NCBI GenBank assembly: GCA_964387935.1
Contig: CAYLZN010000025.1
Location: forward strand, 1-30,998
Origin: CAYLZN01 sp964387935
GTDB taxonomy: Bacteria > Acidobacteriota > Vicinamibacteria > Vicinamibacterales > JAFNAJ01
Direction: 5' to 3'
Length of the DNA stretch: 30,998 nt
Below, piece after piece: positions 26,201 to 30,998 of this stretch. Every line of letters begins with the position of its first letter. Within the stretch, counting starts at the first letter, position 1. The notes below the pieces were generated by a model that did not search any database, was not told the DNA's origin, and worked only from the letters and a program-made list of their open reading frames with translations. Made by a program: the position numbers and the translations under genes.

Positions 26201-26923
26201 GCCCCGGCGGGCGCGGGCGTGCGGCTCACCCTGCGAGAACACCACGCCGGCGACGAAGGTGCCGTGCCCGGCGAAGTCGTCGGTGCTGTCGGGCAGGTCC
26301 CAGTAGTTGGGCATGTGGCGGGCGCTGTCGTGAAAGACGGCGCTCGTAACGGCATCGGCTCGTGACGCGAAGGCCGAGTGTCCGACGTACAGCCCGCTGT
26401 CCACCACCGCGACGTCCACCGCGCCTCCCGTGTGGCCGGCGCTCCAGACGTCCGGGACGCGAAGAGACCCCGCCGTGAGATCGAGATGCGCCTCGCGGGG
26501 CTGGTCCACGAGCACCGCCCCAACGCCAGGCGCTGAGCGCAGCATCTCGATCTGCCCGGGTGGCACCTGGACGACTACGGCGTTGACGGCGCTGAGCGAG
26601 TAGACGAGCCGTCCACGCAGGCGGGCCGCGAGCGCGACCACGTCGTCGCGACTGGAACGAGACGCGGCCTCGATTCGCGCCACGAGGCCGGCATCCCGTT
26701 CCGCGCGCCTCAGGTCGCGGGCATCGGGTGTCAGGGAGCGGTCGGCGGGATCGACCTGCGCGTCCTGCGGGTCGCCCGGCGGCGCGGGGTGTTCCGTCTG
26801 CAGGTAGACGATGACGGTGACCAGGTCGCTCGACCGCACGTCTGGGACCTGTGCGGGCGCGCGCACGAGCCACGACGCCAGGAGCGTGGCCGTTGCGACA
26901 ACACGGGGGTGTGGACGGAGCAT
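23297..26923 (-). CDS. S8 (subtilisin-like) serine protease with BACON-like domain and four C-terminal repeats
   Basis: This 1208-aa protein has a signal peptide at ~1-24. A prodomain spans ~30-150. The S8 catalytic triad is Asp175 (VAVVDSG), His220 (GHGTFVAG) and Ser400 (GTSFAAPAVAG), with the oxyanion Asn323 in SAGNGG. After the catalytic domain come CARDB-like beta modules (~500-680) and a BACON-like domain (~688-770, CTWDAGSRASWVAVSP). Four tandem ~105-aa repeats follow, each starting W-x-LAEG, then a LxNP strand and ending VxERxMYW. The repeats probably aid surface attachment or binding. The ATG at 26923 directly precedes the hydrophobic segment; GTG 26935 is an alternative. Confidence 0.94.
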   Translation of the reverse strand: MLRPHPRVVATATLLASWLVRAPAQVPDVRSSDLVTVIVYLQTEHPAPPGDPQDAQVDPADRSLTPDARDLRRAERDAGLVARIEAASRSSRDDVVALAARLRGRLVYSLSAVNAVVVQVPPGQIEMLRSAPGVGAVLVDQPREAHLDLTAGSLRVPDVWSAGHTGGAVDVAVVDSGLYVGHSAFASRADAVTSAVFHDSARHMPNYWDLPDSTDDFAGHGTFVAGVVFSQGEPHARARRGMAYGIDRYYNIKAGYLTYPYGGSSLLSDLMAGVDWALTRGDPPEVFNYSYGAYVTTDDDAYTQFWDGVVDTFSKTVTISAGNGGADRISSPGLAYNVISVANIDPMGTSSRSDDVIAESSSGGPTPGGRRKPDLAAPGTNVSMPSHYGALFWQRASGTSFAAPAVAGVAALLIDAGVADPRAVKALLVNTAESLGSEGGWDARAGWGYVNAARAFEERFDVRLLSMPSPGQAPGVRFFERAAPTATKATIAWNRRARYDVGGEPATASLNNIDLWLFEREHGGLRDTSTSLLDNVEQVSSAVPEGAVLALVSAAPFAGHSETVALAHSGGFVPRLGPAIAVTMDRLPPPTPASTFVVSAVVRNSGDLRAFAAEAAIALPPGLALVEGSARQVLGPLDAGGQTRVSWSVRAALTPATASTIVVSARLSGYGLTWELSTTQGILTATGCGYSVTPRTIVLPASVAADTLDIAAPAGCTWDAGSRASWVAVSPAEGAGSGGVALAVEENRGAARSATIEVAGQTIVVTQESAITRTYYLAEGSTRSLFTLDVAITNPNNEAVEAHATFLRPSGPPAEQRYSLAPHSRLTIRVNEVPGLDDTDVSTVIASPSGLPLVVERTMTWDADQYGGHGGSAVEQTSTTWYFAEGAQGFFDTFLLLANPGDVAADVVVRYLREDRPPAQRTVRVDPRSRLTLFAGADENLAGHAFSTVVESDVPIVAERSMYWSRGESFWMGGHESAGATAPSTTWFLAEGATGPFFDDYVLIANPGREPVDLTVRWLLETGEVVETRRVLEAQRRLTINVEHEDPRLADVAVSAAVLATRPVVVERAMYWPGSPDEWQEAHSAFGVTATGARWGLAEGRVGQGAGYETYILLANPTTETAEVRVTFLREQRPPVVTTLFVLPTSRLNVVVSAHPGLTQVPDLQDEAFGAEIEVTNGVGIAVERAMYWNSRGRAWAGGTSVTAIRLP

Positions 26924-26977
26924 GACCGGGCACACCAGGGGTGCGCACAGGAGAAATCGGCAGGCTCCGCGAGCTGG

Positions 26978-27517
26978 TTAAGTGAGGCGGTCCAGAAGCC
27001 GCCCGGGATCGTCGTCGACCAGCAGCATCGCCCGGTGTTCGGCTTTGATCAGTCCCTGTTCGACCGCGTGGTCGAGGAACGTGAGGAGGGGGCCGTAGTA
27101 GCCCCCGACGTCGAGGATGGCGCACCGTTTGGCGTGCAGGCCGAGCTGCGCCCAGGTCAGCATCTCGAACAACTCGTCGAGGGTGCCCATGCCGCCCGGG
27201 AGAGCCACGAAGGCGTCGGACAGGTCGGCCATGCGCGCCTTGCGTTCGTGCATGGTCCGCACCACGTGCAGGTCGGGCAGCCCGAGATGTGCCACCTCGC
27301 GACGGACCAGCCCCGAGGGAATGACCCCGATCACGTGGCCCCCGCGGGACAGTACTGCGTCAGCCACGCAGCCCATGAGGCCGATCGAGCCTCCGCCGAA
27401 CACCAGCGAGAGACCTCGCGCGGCCATCGTGTGGCCGAACGAGGTGGCGGCCTCGCGGAAGCGCGGGTCCCGGCCTTCACTCGATCCGCAGTAAACGCAC
27501 ACGCGTGTCACCGGCAT
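26978..27517 (-). CDS. LOG family protein (TIGR00730), probable nucleotide 5'-monophosphate phosphoribohydrolase
   Basis: This 179-aa protein has a Rossmann-type fold. Signature residues are present: VCVYCGSS at the start, LVFGGGSIGLMG (39-49), MHERKARM with Arg92-Lys93, and PGGMGTLDELFE with Glu115. LOG proteins release ribose-5-phosphate from cytokinin- or AMP-like nucleotides; bacterial copies often act on purine monophosphates. Length is normal. TATAGT lies 6 nt upstream of the ATG. It is co-directional with the S8 protease gene (54 nt apart) and divergent from the aldolase-like gene. Confidence 0.94.
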   Translation of the reverse strand: MPVTRVCVYCGSSEGRDPRFREAATSFGHTMAARGLSLVFGGGSIGLMGCVADAVLSRGGHVIGVIPSGLVRREVAHLGLPDLHVVRTMHERKARMADLSDAFVALPGGMGTLDELFEMLTWAQLGLHAKRCAILDVGGYYGPLLTFLDHAVEQGLIKAEHRAMLLVDDDPGRLLDRLT

Positions 27518-27523
27518 GGGCTC

Positions 27524-27529
27524 ACTATA
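27524..27529 (-). promoter_or_regulatory. Leaderless-type -10 box of the LOG gene
   Basis: On the minus strand TATAGT is followed by 6 nt (GAGCCC) and the ATG at 27517. It is one of the clearest boxes of this type in the window. Confidence 0.6.
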
Positions 27530-27591
27530 GCGCCGGAGGGCCGACGTCGAGTCCCCTTGCGGCGGATGTGGGATCCGGGCGAGACTGCGCC

Positions 27592-28716
27592 GTGCAGGTC
27601 ACCGCCCTCCCCACGCCCCAGGTCCTCGTCGATCGCGTCGTGCTCGCCCGCAACATCGGCAGGATGCAGGCCGAGGTGCACGCTCACGACAAGGTGCTGC
27701 GCCCGCACGCGAAGACGCACAAGAGCCCGCTCGTCGCGCGGCAGCAGATCGAAGCCGGCGCCGTCGGTGTCTGCTGCGCGAAGCTGGGTGAAGCCGAGGT
27801 GTTCGCCGCGGCCGGCATCGACGACATCCGTCTGCCCTACCCGGTTCACCCGTCGAACGCCGCGAGGGTGCTCGCCCTGATCGACAAGGTGCGCCTGTCG
27901 ATCATCGTGGATCACCCGGACGTGGCCGCGGCGTGGTCGAACGAGCTCAGGCGCGCTGACCGGATCCTCGACGTGCTCGTCAAGGTGGACGTGGGGTTCC
28001 ACCGGTGCGGTGTCGACCCGCATCACCCCGGCGCCCAGGCGCTGGTACGCCAGGTGGCCCATTCGCCCGGGCTTCGGTTCCGGGGCCTGCTCAGTCACGC
28101 GGGGCACGCGTATCACGCGTCCTCGGAGCAGGACGTCTCGGCGATCGCACGTGAGGAGGCGGACCTGCTGCTGGGGCTCGCAGAGGCCGCCGCGCGGGAC
28201 GGGATCCGCATCGAGGAGGTCAGCGTGGGCGCCACGCCGAGCGCCCGGCACAGCTGGGGGATCGACGGCGTCACGGAAATGCGCCCTGGGAACTACGTCT
28301 ACTACGACCGCACGCAGGTGGCGCTCGGTGCGGCCCGCATCGAGGACTGCGGGCTCTCGGTGCTCGCGCGGGTCGTGTCGAAGCCGGCCGCCGATCGGAT
28401 CATCCTCGACTGCGGCAGCAAGACACTGACCAACGACGCCGCGCGGGGATTCTCCGCGATGCCGGGCTACGGTGCGGTGCTGGAGGACCTCGAGGCCACG
28501 GCGTTCGATGCCTCGCTGGTGATCGAGCGGCTGTCCGAGGAGCACGCGACCGTGCGCGTGACCAACGGCTCGACCCGGCTCTCGCCCGGGAATCTCGTCC
28601 GGGTGATCCCGAACCACTCGTGCGTCGTCTCGAACCTCGTGGACGAGATCCGTCTGGTCGAGGGGCTGACCGTCGTCCAGACCCTGCCGGTGGCGGCGCG
28701 CGGACGGATCGCGTAG
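27592..28716 (+). CDS. D-serine dehydratase/D-threonine aldolase-like PLP enzyme
   Basis: This 374-aa protein is a fold-type III (alanine-racemase-like) PLP enzyme. The PLP-lysine motif RPHAKTHKS lies at 37-45. Further family patterns are VDVGFHRCGVD, LLSHAGHAYH, SVGATPSARHSW and DCGSKTLTND. The zinc-site motif near the C-terminus is NHSC (His342, Cys344), the His-x-Cys form of DSD1-type D-serine dehydratases rather than the His-x-Asp form of D-threonine aldolases, so dehydratase activity is slightly favoured. The GTG at 27592 starts just before LPTPQVLVD where the family begins; the open frame extends upstream to 27505 without similarity. A BMC shell gene starts 12 nt after its stop. Confidence 0.88.
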   Translation: MQVTALPTPQVLVDRVVLARNIGRMQAEVHAHDKVLRPHAKTHKSPLVARQQIEAGAVGVCCAKLGEAEVFAAAGIDDIRLPYPVHPSNAARVLALIDKVRLSIIVDHPDVAAAWSNELRRADRILDVLVKVDVGFHRCGVDPHHPGAQALVRQVAHSPGLRFRGLLSHAGHAYHASSEQDVSAIAREEADLLLGLAEAAARDGIRIEEVSVGATPSARHSWGIDGVTEMRPGNYVYYDRTQVALGAARIEDCGLSVLARVVSKPAADRIILDCGSKTLTNDAARGFSAMPGYGAVLEDLEATAFDASLVIERLSEEHATVRVTNGSTRLSPGNLVRVIPNHSCVVSNLVDEIRLVEGLTVVQTLPVAARGRIA

Positions 28717-28728
28717 GATCGCCGGACC

Positions 28729-29034
28729 ATGCCCGACTCCGAGGACGAATCCCGCACGCTTCCCGGCGAGGCGCTCGGGATGATCGAGACCCGGGGCCTC
28801 GTGGGCATGATCGAGGCGGCCGACGCCATGCTCAAGGCGGCGAACGTCGTGCTGGTCGCCTGGGAGAAGATCGACGACGGGCTCGTGACCGCGCTCGTGC
28901 GCGGCGACGTCGGGTCCGTGAAGGCCGCCACGGACGCCGGTGCGGCCGCCGCCAGGCGCGTCGGCGAACTGGTGGCCGTCCACGTCATCCCGAACCCCGC
29001 CGAGGATCTCGAGCGGGCGTGCCCGATCCGCTGA
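28729..29034 (+). CDS. BMC-H bacterial microcompartment shell protein
   Basis: This 101-aa protein shows the single Pf00936 BMC domain of hexameric shell proteins such as PduA and EutM: EALGMIETRGLVGMIEAADA, MLKAANVVLV, VRGDVGSVKAATDAGAAAAR and GELVAVHVIPNP. A 13-residue acidic N-terminal extension precedes the domain. In the pore loop, where PduA has KIGSGL and EutM QIGGGL, it reads KIDDGL (Asp49, Asp50), predicting an acidic pore. No other shell gene (BMC-T, BMC-P) or encapsulated signature enzyme is in the window. It starts 12 nt after the DSD1-like gene on the same strand, so co-transcription is likely. Its 3' end overlaps the convergent pterin dehydratase gene by 50 nt. Confidence 0.96.
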   Translation: MPDSEDESRTLPGEALGMIETRGLVGMIEAADAMLKAANVVLVAWEKIDDGLVTALVRGDVGSVKAATDAGAAAARRVGELVAVHVIPNPAEDLERACPIR

Positions 29035-29314
29035 ACCGGAACACGCGCTCCGCCAGGCGGGCGCCTTCGAGGTCCTTGATCGTCAGCCCGCCCTCGCTGT
29101 GGGTCCAGTAGCTGACCGCGACGCGCCGGTAGCTGAGGGTCACGTCGGGATGATGATCGGCAGCCTCGGCGTCGAATGCCAATCGCACGACTGCGGCGAC
29201 GGCGTCTCCGTAACTGGGCAGCGTGAACTGCTTCTCAATGGCCCGGCCGCGGCACACCCACCCGGGCAATGAAGCCAGTGCCGCGTCCAGTTCCTGTGCG
29301 TCGAGCAGGGCCAT
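28985..29314 (-). CDS. phhB: 4a-hydroxytetrahydrobiopterin dehydratase (pterin-4-alpha-carbinolamine dehydratase)
   Basis: This 109-aa protein has the family motif AEAADHHPDVTLSY with His54 and His55, and the second conserved His72 in YWTHSEGGLTIKD. It recycles the oxidised pterin cofactor of aromatic amino acid hydroxylases by dehydrating 4a-hydroxytetrahydropterin. Length is normal. The ATG at 29314 fits the family start (MALLDAQELDAAL). No hydroxylase is in the window, so its partner must lie elsewhere, or it serves a general pterin role. It converges on and overlaps the BMC-H gene by 50 nt. Confidence 0.94.
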   Translation of the reverse strand: MALLDAQELDAALASLPGWVCRGRAIEKQFTLPSYGDAVAAVVRLAFDAEAADHHPDVTLSYRRVAVSYWTHSEGGLTIKDLEGARLAERVFRFSGSGTPARDPRRGSG

Positions 29315-29431
29315 GCAGTAACCTCGCAGGCAGTCTACACCGAGTTCGATCGGTGCCACGTTGCGCCGTCGGTTCAGGCCTGTGGTAACGTCGTGGGCAG
29401 GCCTCGTGCCCCCCGCGTCGGAGTTTCTCCC

Positions 29432-30916
29432 ATGATTTCCGTGCATTCCTTTCCTCATCTCACGCCGCAGGAAGCGGCAGCCCTGATTCCCCACGGTGCG
29501 TTCGTCGGCTTCAGCGGGTTCACGCCCGCCGGAGCCGTCAAGGCCGTGCCCAGGGCCCTCGCCGAGCGTGCGCACGATCTGCACGCCAAAGGCGAACCGT
29601 TCAAGATCCGCGTGCTGACCGGAGCGTCCACCGGCAAGGACCTCGACGATGCCCTGGCCCAGGCGGATGCCATCTCGTGGCGCGCCCCCTATCAGTCGTC
29701 AAGGGCGCTACGTGACCAGATCAACACGCAGCACACGCAGTTCGTCGACATGCACCTGTCGAGCGTGCCGCAGACGCTGACGTACGGGTTCTTCGGCAAG
29801 ATGGACTTCGCCGTCGTCGAGGCCACCGAGATCACGCCCGACGGCCGAGTCTACCTGACGACGTCGATCGGGGCATCGCCGACGTTCCTGCAGTGCGCGG
29901 AGAAGGTCATCATCGAGATCAACAGGTTCCACTCGCCACGCCTGCGCGAGATGCACGACATCCTGACGCTCTTGCCTCCGCCGCACCGGGGCCCCGTGGC
30001 GATCTACGACCCGATGATGAAGATCGGGTGGCCCTACGCCCCGGTCGACCCGCGCAAGGTCGTGGCGGTCGTGCGTAACGAGGAAGCCGACGACGTGGCG
30101 CCCTTCGACCCGCCCACGGAGGCGCACCACAAGATCGCGCAGTTCGTCGTGGAGTTCCTGCTGAAGGAGATGCAGGCCGGTCGCATTCCGAAGGAGTTCC
30201 TCCCCTTCCAGTCTGGTGTCGGCAACGTGGCCAACGCCGTGCTCGCCGGCCTCGGTGAGAACAAGGAGGTGCCGCCGTTCACCATGTACACGGAGGTGTT
30301 CCAGGACGCCTGCGTCGAACTGATGGAGCAGGGCCGGCTCGTGGGCGCCAGCACCACGGCGCTCACCCTGAGCCCGGAGCGCCTGGCACGCCTCTACGAC
30401 AACATGGACTTCTTCGTCCCGCGCATCGTCCTGCGGCCGCAGGAGATCACCAACCACCCGGGCATCATCCGGCGGCTGGGACTCATCACGATGAACACCG
30501 CCCTGGAGGTGGACATCTACGGCCACGCCAACTCGACGCACGTGCTCGGCACGCAGATGATGAACGGTATCGGCGGCAGCGGCGATTTCACGCGGAACGC
30601 CTACCTGTCCATCTACATGTGCCCGTCGGTGGCGAAGCACGGCAAGATCTCGGCCGTCGTGCCCATGGTGACCCACGTCGACCACAACGAGCACTCGGTG
30701 CAGATCGTCGTCACCGAACAAGGCCTCGCCGACCTGCGGGGACTCGGCACCATGGAGCGGGCACGGACGATCATCGACAAGTGCGCGCACCCGTTGTACC
30801 AGGACTACCTGCGGAAGTACCTCGAGACGTCGCCGGTCGGTCACATCCGGCACGACCTGTCGAAGTGCTTCGAGCTGCACCGGAACCTGATGGAGACGGG
30901 CAGCATGCTGGGATAG
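29432..30916 (+). CDS. Acetyl-CoA hydrolase/succinyl-CoA:acetate CoA-transferase family
   Basis: This 494-aa protein is a class I CoA-transferase-type enzyme with two related halves. Patterns are GFSGFTPAGAVKAVPRALAE at the N-terminus, FQSGVGNVANAVLAGL, the catalytic Glu288 in TMYTEVFQDAC, GGSGDFTRNAYLSIY, and VTEQGLADLRGLG near the end. The family moves CoA between acetate, succinate or other acids, or hydrolyses acetyl-CoA; the exact acceptor cannot be told from sequence. Length matches full-size members (~500 aa). ATG 29432 is chosen over the upstream frame start at 29393 because the family begins about there. No strong ribosome site is seen. Confidence 0.94.
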   Translation: MISVHSFPHLTPQEAAALIPHGAFVGFSGFTPAGAVKAVPRALAERAHDLHAKGEPFKIRVLTGASTGKDLDDALAQADAISWRAPYQSSRALRDQINTQHTQFVDMHLSSVPQTLTYGFFGKMDFAVVEATEITPDGRVYLTTSIGASPTFLQCAEKVIIEINRFHSPRLREMHDILTLLPPPHRGPVAIYDPMMKIGWPYAPVDPRKVVAVVRNEEADDVAPFDPPTEAHHKIAQFVVEFLLKEMQAGRIPKEFLPFQSGVGNVANAVLAGLGENKEVPPFTMYTEVFQDACVELMEQGRLVGASTTALTLSPERLARLYDNMDFFVPRIVLRPQEITNHPGIIRRLGLITMNTALEVDIYGHANSTHVLGTQMMNGIGGSGDFTRNAYLSIYMCPSVAKHGKISAVVPMVTHVDHNEHSVQIVVTEQGLADLRGLGTMERARTIIDKCAHPLYQDYLRKYLETSPVGHIRHDLSKCFELHRNLMETGSMLG

Positions 30917-30922
30917 AAGAGG

Positions 30923-30943
30923 GCGTACGGCGTACGCGTACGG
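30923..30943. repeat. CGTACGG heptamer repeat, short copy
   Basis: Three CGTACG palindromes directly after the CoA-transferase stop, the same unit as the block at 15986-16090. The remaining bases to the window end (30944-30998) show no gene. Confidence 0.85.
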
Positions 30944-30998
30944 CCAGCGGCCTGATGGGCTGAATCGTTGTCTGGGTCGCGAACCGTCCGTCACCTCA

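Noticed and set aside
4621..30916. Link between the rhamnosidase and the BMC shell protein as a rhamnose-utilisation microcompartment
   Set aside because: The genes are 21 kb apart with many unrelated genes between them, and no rhamnose isomerase, aldolase or aldehyde dehydrogenase is in the window.

Overview
This is a GC-rich scaffold piece, most likely from an uncultured soil or sediment Acidobacteriota of the Vicinamibacteria type. That placement is an inference from the gene set: an Oar-like TonB-dependent receptor with a carboxypeptidase-regulatory N-domain, a large PIG-L protein, a YncE-propeller/phosphoesterase fusion, subtilases with C-terminal repeats, and heptamer intergenic repeats. 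Four runs of exactly ten Ns (708-717, 8213-8222, 14647-14656, 17168-17177) are scaffold placeholders. Three of them interrupt real genes and do not have their true length.

Region 1 (1-2723) is a run of integron-type gene cassettes: DUF4160-DUF2442, a second DUF4160-DUF2442 pair, BrnT with its antitoxin, and a BECR-like ORF with DUF2283. All are two-gene toxin/antitoxin-like units on the + strand. Each ends in an attC-like site whose inner arms pair except for one bulged A at the same place. A fifth such site lies at 8269-8368 beside a VapC/Phd pair. No integrase gene is in the window, so these look like attC sites without an integrase (CALIN type). Several cassette proteins read into the attC site, and two of them take their stop codon from its GGCTGA arm.

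Region 2 (2724-9326) is mixed accessory DNA: an HTH gene remnant, a UPF0158-RidA in-frame fusion, a RibD/DHFR-like reductase overlapping a secreted GH78 alpha-L-rhamnosidase, a decayed DUF2200 fragment, phd/vapC with a palindromic operator, DUF1801 and an intact DUF2200 gene.

Region 3 (9365-23244) is outer-membrane and secretion related. A minus-strand operon encodes an Oar-like receptor, a PIG-L hydrolase and an isoprenylcysteine-methyltransferase-like membrane protein. Next come an iodotyrosine-deiodinase-like nitroreductase framed by heptamer repeats, a second TonB receptor divergent from a propeller/phosphoesterase protein, and an M14 carboxypeptidase.

Region 4 (23297-30998) holds a 1208-aa S8 protease with a BACON-like domain and four C-terminal repeats, a LOG-family protein, a D-serine dehydratase/D-threonine aldolase-like enzyme directly followed by a lone BMC-H microcompartment shell protein, a pterin carbinolamine dehydratase, and an acetyl-CoA hydrolase/CoA-transferase. 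Many genes have a TANNNT box 6-8 nt before the start codon, suggesting leaderless transcripts are common. No tRNA, rRNA or CRISPR array was seen.
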